From Camellia lanceoleosa (lineage: Eukaryota; Streptophyta; Magnoliopsida; Ericales; Theaceae), in assembly GCA_025200525.1 (NCBI GenBank), contig CM045761.1, positions 202,918,321 through 202,982,320 of the forward strand: DNA of 64,000 nucleotides, written 5' to 3'. Shown piece by piece: positions 1 through 11,548 of this stretch. Made by a program: the position numbers and the translations under genes. The notes beneath the pieces were generated by a model that was not told the origin of the DNA, did no database searches, and saw only the letters and a list, made by a program, of their open reading frames with translations. Every line of letters starts with the position of its first letter. The first letter of the stretch is position 1.

Positions 1-369
1 AGAAATCGGTGGATTAGTAAAAGTGTCACTAGAATTTGCCATTTTTCTTACCAAAAACCGGCGGTTCGATTGACAAATAATAACGAATTTGCCTTAGCGG
101 TGCGGCTCTTCAATGGCTTTAAAGATATGCATATCCTCAATCGAAGGGCAGAGTTCTAACAGGTTCATAAGCAAGCTCGCAAGTGCAAACCTTTTCAACT
201 TAGTGAAGAAAGCCAGACTTTCTTTGGACAGAAGAGTGCGAAGAAGCATTAGCCGATTCAAGAAGTACTCACCACGCCCATTTCTTTGAATCGTAACCCG
301 GAGGAGTTGTTCTGACTTGGCGGTTTGAACATGCGATAAGTACAGTACTAATCTGAGGAGGAAAAGATG

Positions 370-1330
370 AGCAAAGGGTCACATTATGTAAGCAAAACCC
401 CAGCCGATGCGTAAACAAGGTATCTACCCTTAGAGAAATTGATCGGCTTTAGTAATGGCTTCAAAGAAGTTGAACCATTACTTCGTGCCCATAAAATTGT
501 GGTAATCGACAAACATCCATCAAGTCCCTATTGCAAAGGGAGACTTAACAGAAGAATAGCCGGATAGGGTCACCCTAGGCCAAGATGATTTGGAGTACAG
601 TGCCCGTCAAAGAATCAAAGGCCGTGTTTTGGCGATTTCGTGGCGAAGTTCACGCTAATCCATCGAACATCGTGCTCATTGAGCCAAGATAAACGATGTC
701 CAAACAAGCAAGGAGAAGCCCGCCAAAAACAAAAGAACAAAGGAAAGAGGACAAACTCAGACCTGCAAGATCTACATCGGGCGACTTTTCGATTGTTTGT
801 TGATGGGAGTTCAAACCAACAATGGCCAGGCGAGAGTAATCGATATCCCCAGATGGGCAGGTACAAGAACAATCGATTCGTTTAGGGTTCAAGGCCTCAA
901 ACAATGAAGCAGAATACGAAGCACTTATTGCAAGACTAAAACTGGCAACAGCAGTACAAGCAGATGAGGTAATAGTTTTTTGTGATTCAAAACTGATAGT
1001 CAATCAGGCAACAGGAGAATATGCAATTGAGATGAAAGAATGCTGATATGCAAAGGAGGTCATCAGGTTGGCGGCCTTATTCCAGAATTGCCGACTACTC
1101 CAGGTAAACAGAGATGATAACAGCCACGCCGATGCGTTGGCCAACCTAGCTAGTGCAATACAACCTAGAAAAGTAAGGACAATAATGATTGACTACTTGT
1201 CGGGCCCGAGCATTGAACCAATAACCACAGAGCGTGAAGCAATGTACGTAAACATGGGACCAAGCTGGAGGGACGCAATTATTATGCCTAAAGAAGGACA
1301 AACTACGGATGACCGCATGAGGCACACAAG
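370..1330 (+). pseudogene. Ty3/Gypsy RNase H region of pol (broken)
   Basis: Translation in shifting frames gives a connection segment (YVSKTPADA, RYLPLEKLI, HKIVVI) followed by an RNase H domain. Its start RLFVDGSSNQQ carries the first catalytic Asp. After a frame change the stretch ASNNEAEYEALIARLKLA supplies the catalytic Glu, VIVFCDSKLIVNQATGEY the next Asp, and DNSHADALANLAS the final acidic site. These are the usual motifs of the plant Ty3 RNase H. Several stops and at least two frame changes break it. Sequence before about 370 probably belongs to the end of reverse transcriptase but is too degraded to claim. Confidence 0.8.
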
Positions 1331-1429
1331 ATCAGATTGAAGTCGGCAAGATTCAGTTTGACAGCAGAAGGACATCTCTACAGAAGGTCCTTCACTTAAC
1401 CCCTTTTAAGGTACGTATACCCTTTACAA

Positions 1430-2472
1430 GTCGAAGATTTTTTATATGAAATACATGAAGGAATTTGTGGAAGCCACTGGGTAGATCATCACCATAGGCC
1501 ATCACCAGGTATTGGTGGCCTTACATGCGAAGATGCGAAGCCTATGTAAAGAAGTGTGAATAATGCCAAAGGTTTACACCTCGATACACTAGCCAAGAGA
1601 CTGAACCTCAGATTCAGATCCTTGGCCATTTACCCAATGGGGCATGGATCTCGTCAGCAATCGCCCCTACAACTGGACAAAGGAAGTACTTCTTTGGTAG
1701 CAATGACATTACTTCACTAAATAGATAGAAGCTGAACCTCTTGCCAGGATCCGAGATGTGGACGTGAAGAACTTCATTTGGAAGAACATTATCACCAGGT
1801 TTGGGATTCCAAGAGCAATTGTTGCAGACAATGGAACTCAATTTGACAGTAAGCTAATCAAAAACTTCATGCAAAATTCAAGATCAAGAACTACTTTTCA
1901 ACCCCAAGCTTTCCACAAAGTAATGGATAAGGTACATCCAACAAAGTAATTCTAGATGGGATAAAGAAGAGGTCGCAAGCAAAAGGAAAGTGGGTATTTA
2001 ATTGCCCAATGTACTCTGGGCATATTGGACTACGCCGAGAAGATCAACAGGGGAATCCCCATTTGCCATGGCTTATGGCACAGAAGTAGTCCTTCTTTGA
2101 GGATACATCCCTGGGATCAAATCCCAGGGGGTAAAGAATGAGACTAATGATGTACTTTTAGCCCGAGATCTAGATCTTTTAGAAGAACGAAGGGAGAAAG
2201 CTGCAATTCAGCTCGGAGCCTACCAACAACAGCTTACCAGAGCTTACAACAAGAAGGTTAACCCAAGGGAATTTCAGATTGGTGACCTCGTCTTAAGAAA
2301 AGTCGTCGGCAATAAGAAGGATCCCAAAGAGGGCAAGCTTGGCCCAAATTGGGAAGGACCCTACAGAATTATCTCAGTGCTGGGCAATGGGGCATATCGG
2401 CTTGAAGATAATGAGGGCAAAGAGTTGCCAAGGCCTTGGAACACTTGTAATTTGAAATTTTTCTATCATTAG
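1430..2472 (+). pseudogene. Ty3/Gypsy integrase (broken)
   Basis: An N-terminal zinc-binding region is visible around 1435-1600 (FLYEIHEGICGSH, then KKCE.CQ-like residues after frame changes). The core follows at about 1620-1930, with GIPRAIVADNGTQFDS carrying the second catalytic Asp of the DDE triad. The C-terminal part is the best preserved: from about 2130 it reads continuously to the stop at 2470, including AYNKKVNPREFQIGDLVL and LGPNWEGPYRI, the normal chromatin-side end of plant Ty3 integrases. In-frame stops around 1555, 1730 and 2099 make it non-functional. Confidence 0.85.
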
Positions 2473-2619
2473 AATTTCTTTGTTCCTTTGCCAAAGTAAA
2501 TAAATAAAGATTCAGCTAGTTCTTTTTTCAAGATACTTGACATTGTCTCTAGAAGACATGCATAATGAGAACCCAAGTTGAACTCAAAGTTCACATTAGA
2601 AGAGAGAAGAAGAATATGC

Positions 2620-2990
2620 TTAACACTTTGTTGAAATTTGTGGACAATTTATAAGTTGAAGTTAAACCAAATCATTGTTTAACACTTGTTGAAATTTGTG
2701 GACAATTTACAAGTTAAAGTTAAACCTAAACCATTGTTTAACACATTGAAATTTGTGGACAATTTACAAGTTGAAGTTAAACCTAAATCATTGTTTAACA
2801 CTTGTTGAAATTTGTGGACAATTTACAAGTTGAAGTTAAACCAAATCATTGTTTAACACTTGAAATTTGTGGACAATTTACAAGTTGAAGTTAAACCGAG
2901 ATGATGTCTAACACTTGTTAAAATTTGTGGATAATTTACAAGATTGAAGACTAAGGTTAAACACTTGTTGAAATTTTATATTTATAAGGT
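2620..2990 (+). repeat. Minisatellite, about 58-bp unit, about six copies
   Basis: The core GAAATTTGTGGACAATTTAC followed by AAGTTGAAGTTAAACC recurs with cores near 2635, 2693, 2750, 2809, 2863 and 2922, a spacing of 54-59 bp. The last copies are more diverged. It sits between integrase and the antisense ORF, where Tat/Ogre-type elements are known to carry short tandem arrays. Confidence 0.9.
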
Positions 2991-3283
2991 GAAACCAAGC
3001 TTATGCCACGAAAGATACTTGGGTACTTCTTTGAGGTAAAATCATTGTATAACCGAGGTGTGTCACCCCGAGAAGGTTGCATAAAGATTGGAGTGTATTA
3101 AAGATATGCAAAATATTCTAAGTATGGAGGCATACAAGGCAAGCATGCAAGCATTCAAAAGTAGAAGAGTTGTTGTATTAAAAACACATCAGCAATGTGA
3201 AAAAGTTTACAGTACTTCAAAAAAAAAAAAAAAAAAGCAAAAGTACAAAGGAAAAAGGAAAAAGACATCAAAACTAAAATTTT

Positions 3284-5640
3284 TCAAACATCAGTAGCTG
3301 GCTGGGTTTGGATCTCGGAAGATTGCTGGGAGGACATCTCGGCCACCTTCTCGGCCGCAAGCTCAGCATCAATCTCCTGAAGGGTCAGATCAAGGCTCTT
3401 ATCGGCAAGAGGCACGTCCAAAGATGCTTGCTCAGAGGTAGCTTCCTTGGGAACCTCCTCAACCTCTTCATCTTGAGTCAAGTCTAGGACTTGCTCATTC
3501 TGAGAAGAAGACTTGGCCCCAGCAGCTTCCTTGGGCTTCCTCACCAGAACCTACTCCTCAGATTCAGAGTCATCATCAGATTGAGGTGGAGTTGAAGGGA
3601 ATGGCAGGGGAATGGCATCGACATTCTTAAAAGAGGAGTCCTTGGGGACATTAAGTTTCTTCAGCAAGGTCATCCAACCAAGGGTGAAACACTTGTTGCA
3701 TGCTTACTTGATTTGCTTTTCGTAGGCCTCCGTAACATCGGCCATGCCCTGAGCATACGCCTTCTTGTCGGCATCTTTAATTTCAGCCTCTTTGGTGGCC
3801 AAAGCATCTTGAAGCTCCTTCTGGGCTTGGGCCACTTTTTTCTCGGCCTCCTTCAGCTGGGCTTGAAGGACTTTGTTTAGCGCTTCAAAGAAGACCAACT
3901 TTTTCTTCTCATTGCCTTTCTTTTGATAATGATCTCGACCGATCTTCCGTAGTCTTCATCTTTGACTGCAAATTTTTATTGATTTTTTGAAGACTGGAGA
4001 TCTCCCTCTTCTTCTCGGCCAGCTTCTCCCGGTTCTCAAAAGATTGTATTGAGAAGGAGTGAGCATGCTGGATGGCCTGAAAGTGAACAAAACAAAAGTT
4101 ATTTTCTAAGTATGAAATGAAGAGAAGGAAAGAAAAAGTGCCAAGCAAAAACACTTACTCAATAGAACGTCACATCGTGAGCGTAGTTCTCGTGACTCAT
4201 CGAACTCGGCGCTTCACCCGCATCACTTGGAAGAAGCAGAGAAAGATCGAGGGCAACGCCAACATTGATATCACTTCCGCTATCACTAGCCATAACAGGC
4301 TTATCTTCCAGAGTGATTTCGGGGGCCCAGGGGGCATCAAGCTTTTTAGACCCCGAGGTCGTTGCAGAAGATGACCTCGGCCTTTTGGATTTGGTAGATT
4401 CAGATGGAAGTGTTTCAGCGGACCTTTTCGCAGGGACAGAGGTAGTCTTCTCACTCGGAGCCAGTTTGGAAATCGGCAAGGTATCCTCAGAATCGATCTG
4501 AGTCACCTTTGCCTTGGGCTGAGCCTTTTTGATTCATTGTTGCCTTGGTGGAAGCTAGGTTTGTGTTGGTTGTGCATCAACATCAGAAGGAATGCTAGCC
4601 AGGAGATCTTTGGCAACTGGTTTTGGGCGACCCATCTCGGCAGAAGAAACTGTTTGGCGTCGACAACGGCGTTGGGATATTGGAATCAAGTATGGAGCCG
4701 AGGTTGACGGTTGCTAAGCTGGATCAGAGGTTGATCCTTGGTCTGTCTGAGATGTGGACACGGTTTGTGGAGTTATGACAGAAGGTGAAGCAAGGTTTTT
4801 CTTCTTCCTCCTAGAGACGTCGGGCAAAGCTGACTTGTATGTTGGAATAAAATTGAGAAGCAGAGGCGCCTTCCATTTTTGGACTGGCAAGTCCAAAAGT
4901 TTCTTCAAATCCTTGCTGGGAATGAAGGATTGGCAAAAGTTTTTTGGTGGCTTAGGAACAGCTGTAAGAAAAGCAGACATTAAGAAATAGATAAAGTATA
5001 AAAGACTTTAAAAGACAAGTAGGTATGAATGCAGGTTTTACCATTGCCCTCACAAAGACTAATCGGGGAGAGGGAAGAGATGGAGGTCTTCATCCAGGCG
5101 AACTCCTAGTTCCTCAAGTAATGAAATAATCATCCCCTCCCTTGTTGAGTCGTGGAGGTCAAAGAACGATTTTGTATTCAAGGACCTCGCTTGAGGTAGT
5201 AAACGAGCTTGTCTTTTTGAGGCCACACATAGTGTAGCAATATTGATGTCGGCTAAAAGTGATCCTAGCGTTTTCTTGTTTGGCTAAGGCTATGATATCA
5301 TTGATGGTTCGATAGGAATTGATGGAAAGTTGCATAGGGTTCAACTTGTAATAATGAAGTATTTCACGAAAAGGATGTTGAGTGGTAGCAAGTCCACACT
5401 CAATGAAAGGCTACCATAGGGAAAGGCATGGAGTCATCAGTAGGCATGATGGAGTCATCATCCCCAGCCAACCTCAAATGGACGTCGGCTGGGATTTCAA
5501 ACTCTTGTCTAAAGAATTCTAGTTTGGATGGGGTGTTTACCCTATGTTTCCACATATCCATGATATCGGCTTAATCGAAGGGGTTGGATTTCAGAAGATG
5601 TTTTGAAAGGGTTATTGAGACCTCGGCAAACACTTAGGTA
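3284..5640 (-). pseudogene. Antisense ORF of the Tat-type element ('putative gypsy type transposon' protein)
   Basis: Read on the minus strand, opposite to pol, the region encodes a fragmented protein. The N-terminal part (about 5640-5050) has KLEFFRQEFEIPADVHLRLA, SINSYRTINDIIALAKQ and HQYCYTMCGLKK, resembling the plant domain Pfam calls Transposase_28 (PF04195), known from antisense ORFs of Ty3 elements. A Ser/Pro/Lys-rich middle follows (4990-4160). Next come coiled-coil segments rich in Ala, Lys and Glu (about 4090-3700, e.g. QLKEAEKKVAQAQKELQ) and an acidic tail ending at 3284. Introns or frame changes separate the blocks. Function is unknown; gag-like or regulatory roles have been proposed for such ORFs. 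Confidence 0.65.
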
Positions 5641-6543
5641 AATGCAGGTTTTAGTTTTTTCCTAAAATTGTGGGTTCTACAGACAAATCCCAAACCTAAG
5701 TCTATGGAAATGAAGATTGAAGGCACAAATCTGGAAAAGACACAAAAAACAGAAAACAAGAACAAGTTTCAGAATCAAGAACAAAGATGGACTATCAAGA
5801 ACATAGTGAGTACAAGGGGTACAAGGTCAAGAACAGTGGCAAAAGTGCAAGAAAATGGTGAACAATGCGTGTATTCAAGACATGGGCAAAATTGTACAGT
5901 AAACACACTCAGATATGAGATTCACAAATCGAATGTTTAAATAAAGCAGTAATGGCAACAAGTAGTAAAGAGCATCAGAGAATTGAAAACGAAAGGAACA
6001 GTGGCTTACCAGAAAAAGTGAAGCCGGTTTAAAGATCGCCGAAGTCAGGTGACGGTTACAAAAGTAACAGAACGGCGAAAGCTTCACCAAAAGGGAGGAA
6101 TGAAGGCAATTGCAGAGCTTGAAGTCTGGAACAATGGCAGAGTCGAGAAGAAAAAGTAAAAGAGAGAAAAAGCAAGAATATCGAATGAAAAGTGAAAAAT
6201 GGAAGAGAGGGAAATGATTTTTGTTAAAACACGGAAACGGCGGCAAAGAAATCATTAATGAAACCTAGAAGAACGTATGCGTCAAACGGCGCACGTGAGA
6301 ATAATTCGATTTACAAACGCGTGTCAGGTTCGATCCAATAAGAAAAAGACGCATGGCTGGAAACGGTTGAGTTGTTATGAATAACAGCTCATACGCGTGA
6401 AGAAGCTCTTGGAGTTCTTGATCTTTAAGAAGACATGTCGGCCTATGATGATAATTTCGGCTGTAAGCCGATGTACTGGCAGGAAGTACCGATATAGGTT
6501 TCATCACCTCAGAATGCCGAGGTAATAGAACCTAGGGGGCAGT

Positions 6544-7076
6544 TGTGGGGATATATTTTCTGAGTACCAACACGTGGCAAGGTGACACCGACGTGTCAAT
6601 CGAGATGCCACGTGTCCTAGTCATGACGCCGAGGTTATCTCGGCGAGGCCGAGGTTACCTACCGAAGATATCAAAATCTGAGATAAGCGGATAAGGGACA
6701 AGAGTCCTAGAATTAGGAAAGACTTCAAAATGGATAAGGATAATGTTCTTAGGGAGTCTATCCTTATCTCTTGAGGAGTCCAAAGTAAGCACTGAATGGA
6801 AGTCCATAGAAGTCAGGCTTCTATAGGGACTAGAATTGAGTTAACTATAAAAGAAAGGCACCCCCGTGGGTCTAAGGTATGCAATTTATATTCTGAACAG
6901 TGAGTTTGCACTATTGATTATCTGTGAGAGATATACTGACTTGATCGTCGGAGTGCCCCCGGGTGGACGAACCACCACCGAAATCTTCTCTTCACAGGTG
7001 TTAGACAGTGTCATCTATTCTCGCCAAGGTTTCTAATCAATACTAAGTTGGCAGTGTGGTCAGATTTTCACCCACA
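6544..7076 (+). repeat. 3' LTR of the Ty3/Gypsy element
   Basis: It begins TGTGGGGATAT directly after a purine-rich tract (CCTAGGGGGCAGT, 6531-6543) and ends TTTCACCCACA. TGTGGG and CCCACA form a perfect 6-bp terminal inverted repeat. The length is 533 bp; a CA two bases further is an alternative end. No second copy is in the window. Confidence 0.75.
6846..6853 (+). promoter_or_regulatory. TATA box of the Ty3 LTR
   Basis: TATAAAAG lies about 300 bp into the LTR and is followed by a C-rich stretch, as expected at the U3/R border. It is read in the direction of the element. Confidence 0.6.
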
Positions 7077-7078
7077 CA

Positions 7079-8690
7079 AATTCTACTAAATAAAAAAAAA
7101 AAAAAACTGACAAGAGAGTATTTATAATTTTTAAAACTGCAAGCGCCAATCTACTTTTTAAACAAACTTTAGAGAGTATTTATAATTTCAAAAATACTTG
7201 GTAACTCAATTTAGTGGTAGCAATGGCTCAAATGTATCAAAACGACGTCATTTTATCCCCCAAAACGATGTCGTTTTGAAACATTCGAGCCATTCGAGCC
7301 ATGAAAATTCGAGCTATCAGACATTATTGTTATAATTTACCCAATAATAGTAACATTCATTTATTACTTCATATGTTTCTTAGTAGTTATAATTCTCTCT
7401 TCATATCCGCAACTAAATACAAAATTAAAATTCAATTGGGACTATATTTTCTTTCACTAATTATAAATAAATAAATAAAATCCTATATTTTTAAGTTTTA
7501 TTATGGATGGAGTATTATGAATGGCAGTGATTGGAGGGGAATTAAATTTGAATTGAGCTTACTTTATCTGAAAAAGAGTGTTGGTAACCATTCGAAGCCA
7601 AAAAACCAAAGAATAATCAATGGAGGCACACAATTTTACATATTAACACTGTGTTTAGAGCATAAATTTGGATACAAATTTAAAAAATATATATTTATAT
7701 ATATATGATTTTAGTATTTTTGTATGTAATTGCTTATCTAAATCTACACTCTAAACACAACCTAAATGGTTTTAGTATGAGGATTTTTTTAGAGTCTAGC
7801 ATTTTTGTTATAATTGCAAGTCATAACACTTTTGGAACACCATCTAGTTATTAGGTTAAAATTGCTAGACTCAAAATAAAAAAATACTAAAATGTTTATC
7901 CAATATTATGTTGAATTTTTAATAATTTTTTCATTGCTCTAATTACTAGTAATAGAAAATAACAATACTACAAACTCACCTTTATCAAATAGCCAAAAAG
8001 AAGTAAATAGCTAAAAGTGAATATACACGGTGACTGAGAGTATCCTGTACCAAAACAAGACAAAAATATAAATAAATAAATAAAAAATCAAAATTCTGTG
8101 CATTTAACAAGAAATCCCGCAAAATCAATAGTTGCTTCTAAACTACTCAAATCCTTGTTAAAATCTCTGGAAAAGCTTCTATGGGATGTTTTCGAAAGTT
8201 GGGAAAAGTTGACTTTTGACTTTTTATCAAGTTTTTGACTTTTTAGAAAGTGATTTGGAAAGTTGGTAAAAGTTGACTTTTAACTTTTTGGTTTAATATT
8301 TGTTTATGATGTCACATCACATTAAAATGACCAAAATACCTTACCTAACTTATGAAATTTACATTTTGACCCTTGTTTTTGTTTGAACTATTTTCTAGAA
8401 ATGTAATATTACACTTTTTTAATGTTAAGCAGTTGAAATTATTAAATTATTCAATGTTGCACTACACATCACATTAAAATAATTAAATTATTTAATGTGA
8501 CATTAAATTTATCAAATTTTTGCTAAGAAATTGCACTCTTCCCTTCATTTTGTTTTCCCCACATTTACGTCTACTAAACGCAGTTGACAACCTTTGCTTT
8601 ACCAAGACAACTAGACGGTTTTCATAACAAGTTTAACAGTTTGACATATTCATATCATTTCCCGTCAATTAGTAAAGCCCGAACAGGATT
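7079..8690. other. Intergenic AT-rich sequence, no gene recognised
   Basis: No ORF with a recognisable protein is present. Two inverted-repeat-like motifs CAAAACGACGTC and AAAACGATGTCGTTTTG occur at about 7240-7280, a pattern common in plant repeats. Around 8195-8295 the string AAAGTTGACTTTT with its variants recurs several times and may be the end of an old MITE. No boundaries could be fixed. Confidence 0.5.
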
Positions 8691-9036
8691 ATAGCCCAAG
8701 TTGACGCCGATGTTACAACAATTCATTCCGAATTTATTTCCTAACTTCGTTCATATGTATGTCATCATCGCCCTCTGGTTCACCATCATCGTCATCACCA
8801 ACACCCGCAACATTTGGTATGTCGTTGAAAGTAAAGGTCTCTGCATTGGCAACTTTGTTGAAGACTTCATCGTCGTTGGAGTTGCATCGTATAAAATTAT
8901 GTAGTGCTAATGAGCCCCGACCAGTGGCACCCTCACTTTTCCAAAATCATATCAAGGCATGTTATGTAGGAATCCCCAGCATGCTTTCCACACTCCGAAC
9001 GTACGTTCAATTGCACTCTGTAAGGAGGAGTGCACT

Positions 9037-11548
9037 TGTCACGATCCAAACCCGCCCCTATAGGTTTAGCATCGTAACCGGCTAGTAATCCTTGGATTAC
9101 CGAAGGCCTCTGACCAGATTAACAAAATTAAGGGGCTAGCGGAAGCTAATACATAAATATAATTGTCCAATGAGCTGTGCTGACTTATATAAAACGGAAT
9201 ATTTAAAAACTTTATATACATAATCAAAAGTCATTCATACATTATATCCACACACATTAGAGTATCTTAAGTACAGCCAACAGAACAAACGAGTCTTATA
9301 TATATATATATATATAGAAACAACATAACTTAAACACTTAAGACACTCCAGGAACCTCCATGTGAGGCACAAGGGTTGGTGACAATGAACAATAGATCTG
9401 CATAAAAGCCTTCAGCTTGAGGCTCTAATGCTCACCTATACATATATATACACACAATGAGCTAAAGCCCAATGAATAACATTAAGGTAAGGGGGTTAGT
9501 GAATAAAATCCGAATATATCATAAGCATAAAACAGACCAGAGCATAATCATTCTCATATCAGAACATAATAATGGTACATCCCATAGAACACATTACAGA
9601 ACGTCTTCCGACCAGAGTAATCGTGTCCAAATACCGATTAAATACATATCACCACAATGAAGTGGCTAACGAGATCTCAGATCACAAGTATGTCATGGAC
9701 CAAAGATTTTAATGCCCTCTCCCCTGCCTTAGGACTATCTATGGATGCCATAATAGATTTCAAACATGGAATATTCGTTCACAAAAACAGATATCATTTC
9801 AGAAATCAGAACTTATCATATTTCATTTGGAACGTAATTCATATAAACGTATCTTTACAATAACGTTACTCATAAGAGTTTCTGAATGGTCAATCAACTC
9901 TCGAGTCTTGACCTACAATCACAAAATACATAACAAAAGCATGTTTTATCATTACACATTCAAGTGGCCAACACGCAGATAGCTTTCTCATTTTAATTGC
10001 CCATTCATTCCATGCTACATAACTTATTCATATTGCCCACATACCTGATTCAACACATATTTTCTAATTCACTTACTTATGTTATTTCTTAGCTTATTAA
10101 TCTTTAACGGCTCATAAATCATGCCTAAGAATGCCCATAAAGAGATGGGAGTGAAGATATGCACTTAAAACATCTTTTGAAAACATGTTGAAAATAAGCT
10201 GGTGGCTAGGGCCAGCTTTTCTTGGCTAGAGCTAGAAGGCAAAAACAGAGCTCGATCGAGCCAGGACTTCTTCGCTCTAGCCAGCTTTTGCAGAGTTTAA
10301 AATTCTGAGAGCTCGAAATGTTGGCTCGAGCCACCACTTCTTCGCTCGAGCCAACTGTAAATTTCTGGACAGTAAGCTTCACAAAAATGGCTTCTAAACC
10401 ACCTTCAAACCTTGTGGTCTTGTATGATTTGATCAAACACACAAAAATAGCTTTAGAAAACTTCAATACAAGACCCTTGAAACATCTATTATTCAAAAAC
10501 TCATCAATTCTTGAAAGGTTTGAACCAAAACTTCTTCATGCATTATTTTTCAACTCTTCCATGGTTTTTCAAAACATGCAAATGGTGACCAACAAACTCA
10601 TGAATTCTGGAACCATGGACAAGATTAAAGCTCACATGCATGCAAGGCCTTTAAAACTCAAACTCAACATGATAAAATCAAAGATGGTCTACCATGAATG
10701 TATATGTAAGCCATCTACAAGCCCAAAGACCCACTTCACTTGCTAATTTCATGAAATTGGTTCAAAGATGAGTTGAAATCATGATGCATGGAAGAATAGC
10801 TATAGAAAATGTGCTTAAACTTTTACCTAGAGCTTGATTTCGAACCATAAGAGATGGACTCCCCTTAGCTCTCCTCTTCTCCTCCAAACCACACAAATGT
10901 AGAGCTTTCTCTCTAGAGTGAGCTATCTTTCTCTCTAAGGTGAACTCTTTGCTCACAGTGGTAGAAAGAACAAGAAGAAGGTTGCCTACCTCCCCTCACA
11001 TCAGCAGATACACACAACACTCACACACTCTCATATTGAGCACAATACACGTGCACACACACACAAGAATTTATTCTCTACACTCAACACCACCAAGGCC
11101 TAAAACACCTTACTCTTTAATCACATCTTCGATCACTAATAGGATTAGATTAGGCACCAATCTTGCATTATTTAATCACACATAAGTAACCTTAATTTAT
11201 TCAGGTTAGACCGAAATTCAGTTAATCCAAAATAGTTCCCATCAAGGTTCAATTTAATCGCATGCGATTTTTATCAAACCGAATCAATTTTTAACAAAAC
11301 TTTTCAGATGGTTCTAAAAATTATAATTAGTCAATCCATATGCTCAATTTGGTTTCTGAAAGCATTTAGGCTAACAATTTCAGATTCAAAGTAGAAATCA
11401 TGACAAATAATTTTCAAATCAGATAGATATGCACAAATTACTACAAAGCACATATCACAATCAATAATAACACATAATTCCATTCTAAACACTTAGTTAG
11501 CATTCTTAATTACGAATTAGTAGCTAATTACGGACTGGGGTTGTTACA
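9037..11548 (-). mobile_element. Solo LTR (2512 bp) inside the Harbinger transposase
   Basis: On the minus strand it begins TGTAACAACCCC and ends GGATCGTGACA. The 5-bp duplication GCACT (plus strand) is perfect at 9032-9036 and 11549-11553, and excising the insert restores transposase reading frame (NTVHSSLQSAIERTFG). No internal coding region or second LTR is present, so it is a solo LTR or a short non-coding derivative. Termini match those of the insertion at 44388-45952. The long LTR and TGTAAC...GTGACA ends fit Ty3 del/Tekay-type elements; that lineage and the minus orientation are inference. Confidence 0.85.
10203..10370. repeat. GCTCGAGCC-rich short repeats within the solo LTR
   Basis: The words CTCGAGCCA, CTTCTTCGCTC and AGCTCGA recur about 80 bp apart (around 10250-10290 and 10318-10352), giving two similar blocks. 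The function is unknown; they appear to be part of the LTR itself. Confidence 0.5.

Larger units (their letters stand above)
1..7076 (+). mobile_element. Ty3/Gypsy (Tat-lineage) LTR retrotransposon, 3' portion, decayed
   Basis: The order on the plus strand is RNase H, integrase, a minisatellite, an ORF in the opposite direction, a purine-rich tract and an LTR that starts TGTGGGG and ends CCCACA. This order, with an extra antisense ORF between integrase and 3' LTR, is characteristic of the Tat lineage (Retand, Grande and relatives). The 5' LTR, gag and most of reverse transcriptase lie outside the window, so the target-site duplication cannot be checked. Stops and frame changes run through pol, so the copy is inactive. 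Lineage assignment is inference from layout and motifs. Confidence 0.85.

Noticed and set aside
2620..2990. CRISPR-like regular repeats
   Set aside because: The whole unit repeats without unique spacers, and the context is a plant retrotransposon.
5875..6255. Minus-strand open frame of 126 codons
   Set aside because: Phe/Leu/Ser-rich translation of a purine-rich strand near the 3' end of the Ty3 element; no homology.
10318..10746. Plus-strand open frame of 142 codons
   Set aside because: It lies wholly inside the solo LTR at 9037-11548, shows no protein family, and runs opposite to the likely LTR direction.
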